Part shown: piece by piece, positions 26,690-34,161 of the stretch
How the letters are laid out: every line of letters begins with the position of its first letter
Numbering within the stretch: the first letter of the stretch is position 1
Assembly (NCBI GenBank): GCA_937930695.1
Contig: CALHCB010000183.1
Span: 1-39,671 of the forward strand
Direction: 5' to 3'
DNA length: 39,671 nt
Source of the DNA: an uncultured Acidimicrobiales bacterium
GTDB lineage: Bacteria > Actinomycetota > Acidimicrobiia > Acidimicrobiales > SZUA-35
The notes under the pieces: model-generated
Seen by the model: the letters and a program-made list of their open reading frames with translations, nothing else
Database searches by the model: none
Told to the model about the DNA's origin: nothing
Translations under genes and position numbers: made by a program

Positions 26690-27604
26690 ATGCGCACGCT
26701 TCGGCTCGACCTCCGCCACTACGAGACGATTACCGCCATCGTCGAGTTCGAAACGATGACGGAGGCGGCTCGCCACCTCAATACAACCCAATCGGCGCTG
26801 AGTCATCGGCTCGCCGAAGCCGAACGCCGTCTGGGCGTTCCGTTGTTTCTGCGGGGTAAGCAACGTCGGCTGAGCCCGACGAGAGATGGTCTGGCGGTGC
26901 ACCAAGCAGCAACTCGTGCGCTCGAAGATCTTGCCAGAGTCGAGAACCACTTGGTCGAGGCCAGATCGGCGACAACGACAACACTTCGGGTCGCCGTCGG
27001 GAGCTACGACTGTTATCACTGGTTCCCATCGTTTCTGAGCGTTGTTCGGCGCCAGCTCCCGGATCTCGATCTCGAATTAGTCGTCGTCGGGGACACACCG
27101 GGGACAGCTCTGGCCGCCCATGCCGTCGACATCGTGATCGTGCCCGGCCACCCCGAGGGGGACCATGAGCTCCGACCGCTCTTCTTGGACGAACTTGTCC
27201 TGGTAACGCGCCCGGACCACCATCTCGCCAGCCTCGACGTCGTCGAAGCCTCAGATCTCGGCTCGGAGACCTACCTCACCTACAACGCCAAGCCGACACC
27301 CGGTTTCGAATACGACCGATTCATACGACCTGCAGGCACCTACCCGCTTCTGGTCCGCGTCGTTCGCCAAACGAGTGCAATCACCGAACTCGTCGCCGCA
27401 GGAGCGGGGGTATCGATCCTCAGCCGATGGGCGCTCGAACCAGCACTGGCCAGCGGCAGGATCTCGGCGTCGTCATGTGGCACCCCGGGGCTTGCGCTTC
27501 CGTGGCACGCCGCGACCAGAAAAGGCGACGTGGTCACAGAACAAGTCGTCGACCTCCTCGTCGACCACCTTCACCAAACTCTGAGTCATCCCGTTGCCGA
27601 GTAG
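26690..27604 (+). CDS. LysR-family transcriptional regulator
   Basis: A 304-residue LysR-type regulator. The winged helix-turn-helix is in the first 60 residues (MTEAARHLNTTQSALSHRLAEAERRLG, then FLRGKQRRLSPTRDG), and a periplasmic-binding-like effector domain fills the rest. The HTH resembles the MetR-like branch. It is divergent from the dioxygenase/DddP-like operon, with an ideal T-N11-A site between, and should therefore control that operon in response to its substrate or product. The ATG at 26690 is preferred over 26675 because a TACTCT box lies 6 bases before it. Confidence 0.92.
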   Translation: MRTLRLDLRHYETITAIVEFETMTEAARHLNTTQSALSHRLAEAERRLGVPLFLRGKQRRLSPTRDGLAVHQAATRALEDLARVENHLVEARSATTTTLRVAVGSYDCYHWFPSFLSVVRRQLPDLDLELVVVGDTPGTALAAHAVDIVIVPGHPEGDHELRPLFLDELVLVTRPDHHLASLDVVEASDLGSETYLTYNAKPTPGFEYDRFIRPAGTYPLLVRVVRQTSAITELVAAGAGVSILSRWALEPALASGRISASSCGTPGLALPWHAATRKGDVVTEQVVDLLVDHLHQTLSHPVAE

Positions 27605-27635
27605 CCAGAAGACCGAAAACTCAGAACACGAGAAC

Positions 27636-28394
27636 TCAGACTCGCTCGCTCACGAGCGATAGAAGATCGGCGTGCACGGATGCTGGCGTCGGAACGACCG
27701 GAAGATCGGACGCCTTCGTCACGCCGCTGAGCACCAGTTCGAAGCTAAATCCCATCGCCACCGCAAAGAGGCCGTCAGTCTCGGGGCGATCGCCGACCAT
27801 CACACCCTCGGCACCAAATCGTTCGCGCACGAGTGCGGCCATGGGCTCGTGCGGCTTTCCGCACACCAGTGGCTCGACCTCGGTGGCGGCCTTGACTGCA
27901 CCAACGATCGCTCCGGCCCCAGGAAACAGACCTCGCTCGGTCGGGTAGGTACGGTCGTCGTTGGTCGCGACGAATCGAGCGCCAGCAAGCACCGCTTGCA
28001 CCGCCCCTCGCAGGCGGTCGTAACTAAGATCCCAGTCCAGCCCCACCACCAGAGCGTCGGGCACCGAGTCGCCATCGTCGAAACGCTCGATGACCGTTGC
28101 GCCGCGCTTTCGCACGGCCTCGGTCGTTCCGGGGCCCCCGAGAATCAGCACACGCTCGTCGGGCTGAATCTGTGAGGCACCGGCCATCGCCGAGGACACC
28201 ACCGCATTGGTCGCGTCGATCCCAAAGGAACCGAGCTTCTCGATCTGCTCCGCCTCGGTTGCAAAGGCGTTGTTCGTCGCAAACACGACTTGGTGGCCCA
28301 CCGAACGGAGCAGCTTCACCGACTCCGGCGCTCCCGGAATTGGCATCTTGCCCGTCCAGATCACACCGTCAAGATCAAGCACCCATACAGCCAT
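27636..28394 (-). CDS. HAD-superfamily hydrolase, NagD-like phosphatase
   Basis: A 252-residue HAD phosphatase of the NagD / 4-nitrophenylphosphatase / phosphoglycolate phosphatase group. Motif I is LDLDGVIWTG (nucleophile D7, acid D9). FATNNA supplies motif II, and GKPHEPM (Lys) followed by MVGDRPETDG gives motifs III and IV. Natural substrates vary; phosphoglycolate or glycerol phosphate are possible. M. tuberculosis Rv1692, a glycerol-3-phosphate phosphatase in the same gene neighbourhood, is the likely positional equivalent. TAGCTT lies 6 bases before the ATG. Confidence 0.9.
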   Translation of the reverse strand: MAVWVLDLDGVIWTGKMPIPGAPESVKLLRSVGHQVVFATNNAFATEAEQIEKLGSFGIDATNAVVSSAMAGASQIQPDERVLILGGPGTTEAVRKRGATVIERFDDGDSVPDALVVGLDWDLSYDRLRGAVQAVLAGARFVATNDDRTYPTERGLFPGAGAIVGAVKAATEVEPLVCGKPHEPMAALVRERFGAEGVMVGDRPETDGLFAVAMGFSFELVLSGVTKASDLPVVPTPASVHADLLSLVSERV

Positions 28395-28400
28395 CGAGCC

Positions 28401-28406
28401 AAGCTA
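28401..28406 (-). promoter_or_regulatory. -10 hexamer of the HAD phosphatase gene
   Basis: TAGCTT on the minus strand, 6 bases before the ATG at 28394. Confidence 0.5.
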
Positions 28407-28460
28407 ACCCTTGGGTGGGTTGACCCCTCTCAGACGGATGACCCCAAACATGAGAACCGA

Positions 28461-28466
28461 TAGTGT
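28461..28466 (+). promoter_or_regulatory. Candidate -10 hexamer of the sulfotransferase gene
   Basis: TAGTGT, placing the transcript start near 28473. It would leave a leader of about 60 bases before the GTG at 28533, or about 27 before the GTG at 28500. Confidence 0.35.
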
Positions 28467-28532
28467 CGCCATGGGCAGGTCGTTCGGATTTCGATCCGGG
28501 TGACGGCGGAGTACGTCGAGAAGGGCGACTCC

Positions 28533-29435
28533 GTGCAATCACACATCGTTTTCACAAATGGGCGAAGCGGCTCCAACTTTTTGGTTGACGCGCTGAATCA
28601 GCATCCCCATATCTGCAACTACGGCGAGGTCCTTGGCTCCTACATGCCATCGATGAAGCTTCATCGATGGTTCCGCTATGGAGGATGGAGCGTCGAGTCG
28701 TACCTAGATTTCATTTGCACGTCGCGACTGCACTTCGAGCTTGCCCAGCGCTATTCGAGAAGAGCACGATCCAAGAGAGGCGAGCCGGTGCGCGACAAGT
28801 CGTGGGCCAATGTGTCGAGCCTCGGATTCAAAGATCTGGGAATCCGATTCTCCGCGCATGAGCTCGACGACTACCTCCTACGTCGGAATCAGCTCGCCGT
28901 CATCAACCTGTATCGCGAAAACACGCTCCGTCGAGCAATCTCGTTGTTATCGCTCCACAAAACCGGCCGAGTGCTCAGCCGCACAGGAGATGATGCGCCG
29001 CGAGAACGGTTGATTCTCGATGTCGACGAGCTGCTTTCGATGATGGAGATCATGGAGCGTGAGAAGGAACGACAACTGGTTCTCGTCGAGCAACTCCCAC
29101 CCGACCGGGTGTACAGCCTTTCGTACGAGCAGATGTTCGAGACTCCCGAGTCGATGCGGCGTCATCTGCGAGGAATGTTCGAATTGCTTGACGTTGCCCC
29201 GATTCACATCATGACTCGCCACGAACGGATTCTCTCTGTCGATCTGACCGAGACCATTTCGAACTTCTCCGAGGTTGCCAGGGCGGTCTCCGCGACCCGA
29301 TTCCACGCCCATCTCGATAACTACACGGGCGCGATCGGCCAGGGCGCGACACAAGACCGCGTCCCTGGCCTCGACACCGAGCGAGACAGCGCTGCTATTG
29401 ATCTGCGCGACTCGACGTGGTCAAAACAGCCGTAG
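28533..29435 (+). CDS. Sulfotransferase-family protein (Stf0-like)
   Basis: A 300-residue putative PAPS-dependent sulfotransferase. The 5'-phosphosulfate loop is near the N-terminus (VFTNGRSGSNFLVDALNQHP), followed by GEVLG. The 3'-phosphate site is probably the INLYRENTLRRAIS segment in the middle, and SLSYEQMF near residue 200 is usual for this superfamily. Such enzymes sulfate glycolipids or small molecules; the acceptor is unknown. GTG 28533 is preferred because GAGAAGGG lies 7 bases before it; GTG 28500 is an in-frame alternative. It is a single gene between minus-strand backbone genes and overlaps the SSB-like gene tail to tail by 41 bases. Confidence 0.75.
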   Translation: MQSHIVFTNGRSGSNFLVDALNQHPHICNYGEVLGSYMPSMKLHRWFRYGGWSVESYLDFICTSRLHFELAQRYSRRARSKRGEPVRDKSWANVSSLGFKDLGIRFSAHELDDYLLRRNQLAVINLYRENTLRRAISLLSLHKTGRVLSRTGDDAPRERLILDVDELLSMMEIMEREKERQLVLVEQLPPDRVYSLSYEQMFETPESMRRHLRGMFELLDVAPIHIMTRHERILSVDLTETISNFSEVARAVSATRFHAHLDNYTGAIGQGATQDRVPGLDTERDSAAIDLRDSTWSKQP

Positions 29436-29811
29436 TCGCTCGCTCGAGCAGCTTCCGTTGGGCGGATCGACTTGTCACGACCCGCTGAGCCAAGACGTCT
29501 GTTTGGCTCATGAGCGCTCCCCCGGATCGATAAAATCGCCGGCGGACGACTCCAACGACGGCGACTGGACCTCCGGTCGCCAAGGTCGGCACTCGATTCG
29601 CCGGACCGATCCACGTCACCGGCACCGCTTCACCCGAGACGCGTTCAGCACTCTGCGTATCGTCGAGCCCCGACGATCCGCACCGAACGTCGAAGGTGAG
29701 TCGGACCACCCCGTTCTCGAGATGAACAACCAATGGATCGGCTCTCACCGTGCCGCGCAGCACCGCGAGGTTCATGAATTGTTGTTGTCTTCCTTGCGTT
29801 TGAGCGGCCAT
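29395..29811 (-). CDS. Single-stranded DNA-binding protein-like (OB-fold) protein
   Basis: A 138-residue OB-fold protein resembling the core of SSB. MNLAVLRGTVRADP starts the fold, then VVRLTFDVRC, EAVPVTWIGP and GPVAVVGVVRRRFYRSGG, followed by a strand ending DVLAQRVV. It lacks the acidic DDDIPF-type C-terminal tip that recruits partners in the main SSB. This is therefore probably an actinobacterial SSB paralogue and not the replicative one. The ATG at 29811 has GGGGAG 8 bases upstream. It lies 76 bases downstream of the TPR gene on the same strand and may be co-transcribed. Confidence 0.7.
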   Translation of the reverse strand: MAAQTQGRQQQFMNLAVLRGTVRADPLVVHLENGVVRLTFDVRCGSSGLDDTQSAERVSGEAVPVTWIGPANRVPTLATGGPVAVVGVVRRRFYRSGGALMSQTDVLAQRVVTSRSAQRKLLERATTAVLTTSSRADQ

Positions 29812-29887
29812 TGGACGCACTCCCCTTGTTTCGCACTGCTTTGGGGGAAGTCGTTCAATGGTCCGAGGGTTCAGATACCTCGGTGGG

Positions 29888-30622
29888 TCAACGCAGGTTG
29901 CGAGCGCGCTGATGCGCGTCCCCGAATGTCGGATCGAGCTGGCTGACCTCGGCGAACAGCCGACGAGCGCGAGGGAGATCGCCAACACGTTCGTACAGAT
30001 CGGCAAGCGCGTACCACCGACGAAGGTGATGTGGCTTCGGCTTCTTCGGCGCCTTTGGTGCCTTTTCGAGAAGCCGAATGCCTTCGGTTGCCTTGCCCTG
30101 ATCGGCAAGCGCTCCCGCATAGACGATTCGGCCTTCTTCGATGAGCTCAGCCGATGGCGACGCATCGCCAAGTTCGAACCACAACTCCTCGACCTTGTCC
30201 CAGCGGCGCAGAGCTCGGTAGCAGTCGGCAATGACAGGGTGTTGCTCAACCGAATCAGTGGATGCCGAGAAGCTTTCGAGGTCCTTGATCGCAGGCTTCC
30301 ACTTTTCGAGTCGATAGGCAGCCAGGCCTCGAAGCTCCAGCACTTCTGGAGTGCCGGGTGCCAATCGATCGATTGAATTCAGCAACTTCTGGGCATCTCC
30401 GTAGCGCTCCCGTTCGAAGGCCACCGCAGCCTCCGCAAGGCGGCGTCGCAGTTTGGTATCGGTATCTGACGCCACGCCGACAAACTGAACCCCACCGACA
30501 TCGATGGTGTCCGCTGAGGATCGCGAACGGCGAGGCCGTTTCTCGTCGTCGTTGTCGACGCGGACAACGACGGGCTTCTCGCGCCGAACTGGTGGCGGTG
30601 GAACCCGCTTCTTTCCTGCCAT
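29888..30622 (-). CDS. Tetratricopeptide-repeat protein
   Basis: A 244-residue protein. The first 45 residues are basic and proline-rich (PPPPVRREKP, RPRRSRSS) and probably disordered. From about residue 58 onward, helical TPR-like units follow (FERERYGDAQKLLNSIDRLAPGTPEVLELRGLAAYRLEKW; WYALADLYERVGDLPRARRLFAEV). There is no signal peptide or membrane segment. It corresponds in position to M. tuberculosis Rv1691, also a TPR-type protein beside the HAD phosphatase gene. The function is probably as a protein-interaction scaffold, and the partners are unknown. TAGGCT lies 6 bases before the ATG. Confidence 0.85.
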   Translation of the reverse strand: MAGKKRVPPPPVRREKPVVVRVDNDDEKRPRRSRSSADTIDVGGVQFVGVASDTDTKLRRRLAEAAVAFERERYGDAQKLLNSIDRLAPGTPEVLELRGLAAYRLEKWKPAIKDLESFSASTDSVEQHPVIADCYRALRRWDKVEELWFELGDASPSAELIEEGRIVYAGALADQGKATEGIRLLEKAPKAPKKPKPHHLRRWYALADLYERVGDLPRARRLFAEVSQLDPTFGDAHQRARNLR

Positions 30623-30628
30623 TGGTCG

Positions 30629-30634
30629 AGCCTA
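30629..30634 (-). promoter_or_regulatory. -10 hexamer of the TPR gene
   Basis: TAGGCT on the minus strand, 6 bases before the ATG at 30622. Confidence 0.5.
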
Positions 30635-30671
30635 GGGCGCTGCAATGCTCACGCCCCGCGCGTTCGGCCCC

Positions 30672-30677
30672 TACGGT
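30672..30677 (+). promoter_or_regulatory. -10 hexamer of hrpB
   Basis: TACGGT, 9 bases before the GTG at 30687. GGTGGGAG overlaps it and could alternatively act as a ribosome site. Confidence 0.4.
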
Positions 30678-30686
30678 GGGAGTCAA

Positions 30687-33197
30687 GTGACCTCCGACGC
30701 CAGACCTGCGCCAACTGATCTTCCGATCGAGGCCTGTATCGACGATCTGAGAGCGGCGCTCGGAAACTCGGGAGCTGCGGTACTCCAGGCAGAGCCCGGG
30801 GCCGGGAAAACCACGGTTGTGCCGATTCGTCTCATGGATGAGGCGTTTCTCGACGGGGAAAACCACCAGATCCTCATGCTCGAACCCCGGAGGTTGGCAG
30901 CGCGGGCGGCGGCCCATCGCATGGCGGCGATGTTTGGCGAGTCCGTTGGGAAGACGGTGGGGTATGTCACCAGAGACGATCGACGTACGTCCGCCGCAAC
31001 CCGAATTGAGGTCGTGACCGAAGGAATCCTCACCAGACGCCTGCAGAACGACCCAGAGCTGTCTGGCGTCGGGCTCGTGATTTTCGACGAGTTTCATGAG
31101 CGGAGCCTGCAAGCCGATCTCGGTCTCGCTCTCACCCTTGATGTGCGGCGGTCGATTCGTCCTGATCTGGCAGTCCTCGTCATGTCTGCCACGCTCGACA
31201 CCGAAGCCGTAGCGGGGATTCTCGACGATGCACCGGTGATCGAGTCACCAGGACGCACCTTTCCCATCGACATCCGATGGCGACCTCGAGCGGCGAGGCA
31301 ATGGCTCGAACCTGCGATGAACGATGCCATTCGTCTGGCTCTCGGGGAGCCAGGAGACGTGCTGGCGTTCTTGCCGGGAGCTGCCGCGATCAACAGGACC
31401 GCCAAGTTACTTGGCGGAGTGGCATCGCCTGATGGCCAGCCCGTAGATGTACGTCGACTGTTCGGAGCGCTCGCCGCTGCAGAACAAGATGCCGCCATCT
31501 CCCCCTCACCGTCCGGTCGCCGGCGTGTTGTGTTGTCGACCGGCATCGCAGAGACGAGTTTGACCGTCGCCGGCGTACGAACAGTCGTCGACGGTGGGCA
31601 AGTCCGCGAGCCCCGCTTCGATCCCCGAACTGGCATGACTCGTCTCGTGACGGTTCCCAATTCCCGAGCCTCAGCTGATCAGCGAGCCGGCCGAGCCGGG
31701 CGAACAGCTCCCGGGGTCGCGATCCGGCTGTGGTCGAAGATCGAACACGGTGCCCGACCGCCGTTCACCGGGCCCGAAATCAGCAGAGTCGATCTCACCG
31801 GATTGTTACTCGAGCTCGGATCCTGGGGTGTCACCGATCCTGAATCCATTCCGTTCCTCGATCAACCACCGTCACCTGCGATCGCCGAAGGACGTGAGCT
31901 GCTTCGCCTTCTGGGCGCAATCGACGCACAGCACCGCCTCACTGTCCAAGGACATGCCATGGCCCGGTTGCCCCTGCACCCACGCCTTGCCCGGATGGTC
32001 GTCACCGGTAGCGAGATGGGTCTTGGACCACTCGCCTGCGCAATCGCTGCTCTGATCGAAGACCGTGACATTCTGCGGGGCCGCCCGGATGAGGTGCCGG
32101 TAGATTTGGCGGTTCGTCTCGACCTGTTGGCCGACCACCGGCGACACCATCCGTCGGCTCACGGGCCAGCGGTGAAGCAGGCGCGGGATCGCGCACGTGA
32201 TCTGCAACGCAGGGCCGGCGTCAAAGGCGACCTTGATCTTTCAGCGAGCGGCCTAGCGGGAGCCGCCCTGTCGTTGGCGTATCCCGATCGCATTGCGCAA
32301 CAACGAGCCAGTTCAAACCGAGAAACCGCCACCGGGCGCTATCGACTTCGCACAGGCGGTGGCGCGCAACTCAGCCCATCTGATCCCCTCGCTCAGCAGC
32401 CGATGCTCGTCGTTGCCGACCTCGACGGGAAGCGGAACGATGCAAGAATCCGCCTCGCAGCAAGCGTCGACCAAGCCGACATCGAGGTCGCGTTCTCCGA
32501 CGACATCACCAACTCGGCGATCCTGGTTTGGGACGAGGAGCGCGATGATCTCGTGGCTCGGGTCGAACACGCGCTCGGATCGATTCAGCTCAGCAAAGTT
32601 GAACGACGCCCTGATCCGGATGAACGAACGCACCGCGCCCTTCTTCGCCGAGTGGCGGAGACACGACTGGACGTCCTTCGATGGACGAAGAAAACGCGGG
32701 CACTCCAAGATCGGCTTCGCTTTCTCCATGACGCTGCCCCGAACGACTGGCCGGACATCTCTGACCAAGCGCTCTTGGGATCCCTGGAGGAGTGGCTGCT
32801 CCCCTTTCTTGATCGTGCGACGGGGCGCAAGGACCTCGAGCGAATCGATCTCTCGACGGTTCTGTGGAACCAGATTGGCTATCACCGAGCCGCGGACGTC
32901 GAGCGTCTCGCACCAGAGTTCCTCGACGTTCCGAACGGGAGACCTCGACCCGTGGACTATTCCGGAGAGCGGCCCGTCATGCGAGCGCGGGTTCAACAAA
33001 TGTTCGGCACGACGGTCCATCCGACGGTGTGTGATGGCACAACACTCGTCGTGGTCGAGCTTCTTTCGCCGGCCGATCGTCCGATCCAAATCACCAGCGA
33101 TTTGCCAGGGTTCTGGGATGGGTCATGGAGCGATGTGCGAAAGGATCTCGCCGGCCGATACCCCAAACACAAGTGGCCACTTCATCCCAACGAATAG
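30687..33197 (+). CDS. hrpB: ATP-dependent helicase HrpB (DEAH/RHA family)
   Basis: An 836-residue superfamily 2 helicase of the HrpB type. The motifs appear in order: I (PGAGKTT), Ia (LMLEPRRLAARAAA), II as DEFH (VIFDEFHERSLQAD), III (VMSATLD), V (STGIAETSLTV) and VI (DQRAGRAGR). The HA2 region and the HrpB-specific C-terminal domain (VDYSGERPVMRARVQQMFG and SDLPGFWDGSW) follow. Its cellular role in bacteria is poorly defined; an RNA-related function is assumed. GTG 30687 is preferred over ATG 30645, which would place the coding start 22 bases from the divergent TPR gene with 14 extra residues. Confidence 0.95.
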   Translation: MTSDARPAPTDLPIEACIDDLRAALGNSGAAVLQAEPGAGKTTVVPIRLMDEAFLDGENHQILMLEPRRLAARAAAHRMAAMFGESVGKTVGYVTRDDRRTSAATRIEVVTEGILTRRLQNDPELSGVGLVIFDEFHERSLQADLGLALTLDVRRSIRPDLAVLVMSATLDTEAVAGILDDAPVIESPGRTFPIDIRWRPRAARQWLEPAMNDAIRLALGEPGDVLAFLPGAAAINRTAKLLGGVASPDGQPVDVRRLFGALAAAEQDAAISPSPSGRRRVVLSTGIAETSLTVAGVRTVVDGGQVREPRFDPRTGMTRLVTVPNSRASADQRAGRAGRTAPGVAIRLWSKIEHGARPPFTGPEISRVDLTGLLLELGSWGVTDPESIPFLDQPPSPAIAEGRELLRLLGAIDAQHRLTVQGHAMARLPLHPRLARMVVTGSEMGLGPLACAIAALIEDRDILRGRPDEVPVDLAVRLDLLADHRRHHPSAHGPAVKQARDRARDLQRRAGVKGDLDLSASGLAGAALSLAYPDRIAQQRASSNRETATGRYRLRTGGGAQLSPSDPLAQQPMLVVADLDGKRNDARIRLAASVDQADIEVAFSDDITNSAILVWDEERDDLVARVEHALGSIQLSKVERRPDPDERTHRALLRRVAETRLDVLRWTKKTRALQDRLRFLHDAAPNDWPDISDQALLGSLEEWLLPFLDRATGRKDLERIDLSTVLWNQIGYHRAADVERLAPEFLDVPNGRPRPVDYSGERPVMRARVQQMFGTTVHPTVCDGTTLVVVELLSPADRPIQITSDLPGFWDGSWSDVRKDLAGRYPKHKWPLHPNE

Positions 33198-33218
33198 CCG
33201 GGTACGAGTCCGCTGTCG

Positions 33219-34031
33219 TCAGTCTCGTCCGAAGAAGTCTGATGGGTGGCGGTACGGCCCACGCCCAGCTCCCCCGGTGAGATCCCATGCGGCTTGGGTT
33301 ACGTCGACCGGATCGCTCTCTGGTCGCGTCACAATTCGCACGATGGCACCAACGACAAGGCCGAACACGAAGCCAGCGACGTGGGCTACCCATGCGACCT
33401 GGCTGTCCGGAGCGGTGAAGAATTGCAGCACAAACCAGCCCGCCAGATACCAGCGAGCGCGGATGTCCAACACGAAAAGGAAGAGCAGGGTGCGAATCGG
33501 AGCATCCGGAAACCACGCCAAGTAGGCGCCCATCACTGCCGCGATCGCACCGGACGCTCCCACGACAGGAATGATGGAATCGGGCTGAGCAACTACGTGT
33601 CCGACCGTGGCTGCAACACCGCCCACCAGGTAGAACGCCGCATATCCGACGTGTCCGAGCTTGTCCTCGACATTGTTGCCAAAAATCCAAAGGAACCACA
33701 TGTTGCCGCCGAGATGAAGAATCCCGCCATGGAGAAAGATCGAGGCGATGGCGGCAACCCATACGTTCTTGGAGCCAAATGCGGCCGCATCGTCGTTGTC
33801 GAGACAAACGTCATCGTCGGGGCTCGGCGTCTGGGCAGCAGATACTTCTTGTTGGCTGAGGGCATCACCCGTTGAGAGTTCACACGGTATGGCCGCCTGT
33901 TCGAGGTGAAACGCGCCCGTCGAGTCGAACTGATTGGGAATGGCAAAGTAGGCGAGGACACAAAGCGCGATCACGGCCCACGTCACGAACGGAGTGATCG
34001 AGACAGGGTTCTCGTCGCGCAGTGGGAACAT
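33219..34031 (-). CDS. Rhomboid-family intramembrane serine protease
   Basis: A 270-residue membrane protein with about six transmembrane helices. The catalytic dyad is Ser160 in GASGA and His217 in VAHVAGFVFG, with the HGGILHLGGNMWFLW loop (101-115) typical of rhomboids. A soluble insertion of about 50 residues (near 35-85), containing two cysteines (C50, C76) and many acidic residues, follows helix 1. Rhomboids cleave membrane-protein helices; the substrate is unknown. TAAGTT lies 6 bases before the ATG. It converges on hrpB and is divergent from the peroxidase gene. Confidence 0.93.
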   Translation of the reverse strand: MFPLRDENPVSITPFVTWAVIALCVLAYFAIPNQFDSTGAFHLEQAAIPCELSTGDALSQQEVSAAQTPSPDDDVCLDNDDAAAFGSKNVWVAAIASIFLHGGILHLGGNMWFLWIFGNNVEDKLGHVGYAAFYLVGGVAATVGHVVAQPDSIIPVVGASGAIAAVMGAYLAWFPDAPIRTLLFLFVLDIRARWYLAGWFVLQFFTAPDSQVAWVAHVAGFVFGLVVGAIVRIVTRPESDPVDVTQAAWDLTGGAGRGPYRHPSDFFGRD

Positions 34032-34037
34032 CCCACG

Positions 34038-34043
34038 AACTTA
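34038..34043 (-). promoter_or_regulatory. -10 hexamer of the rhomboid gene
   Basis: TAAGTT on the minus strand, 6 bases before the ATG at 34031. Confidence 0.5.
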
Positions 34044-34087
34044 GCTCTCTTCTTCGCTCACCCGCCGCGCAGCAGTCTTTACAAACC

Positions 34088-34119
34088 CTTGTCAGTGGCT
34101 TGTCCGTTGCCTGTCAATC
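34088..34119 (+). promoter_or_regulatory. Pho-box-like triple direct repeat upstream of the peroxidase gene
   Basis: Three units with an exact 11-bp period: CTTGTCA (34088), CTTGTCC (34099) and CCTGTCA (34110), each followed by four bases. PhoB/PhoP-type response regulators bind CTGTCAT-like heptamers separated by four bases. The site is 47-74 bases upstream of the start codon. Confidence 0.55.
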
Positions 34120-34151
34120 AAGAACGACGATCCGATCATCCCCAAGTGAAC

Positions 34152-34155
34152 GGAG
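34152..34155 (+). promoter_or_regulatory. Ribosome binding site of the peroxidase gene
   Basis: GGAG, 6 bases before the ATG at 34162. Confidence 0.5.
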
Positions 34156-34161
34156 CGTCAC

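Noticed and set aside
28471-28503. Ten-codon leader peptide ending in a GTGA overlap with the GTG at 28500
   Set aside because: The TAGTGT box is only 4 bases upstream, so transcription would start inside its ATG. The GTG at 28533 with GAGAAGGG explains the start better.
29395-30249. 284-codon minus-strand frame that would extend the SSB-like protein upstream into the TPR gene
   Set aside because: The first 146 residues are an out-of-frame reading of the TPR gene. A ribosome site fixes the start at 29811.
32293-33525. 410-codon plus-strand open frame overlapping hrpB and the rhomboid gene
   Set aside because: It is a shifted reading of the conserved helicase C-terminal domain; the composition is Ser/Arg-rich as expected for a shadow frame in GC-rich DNA.
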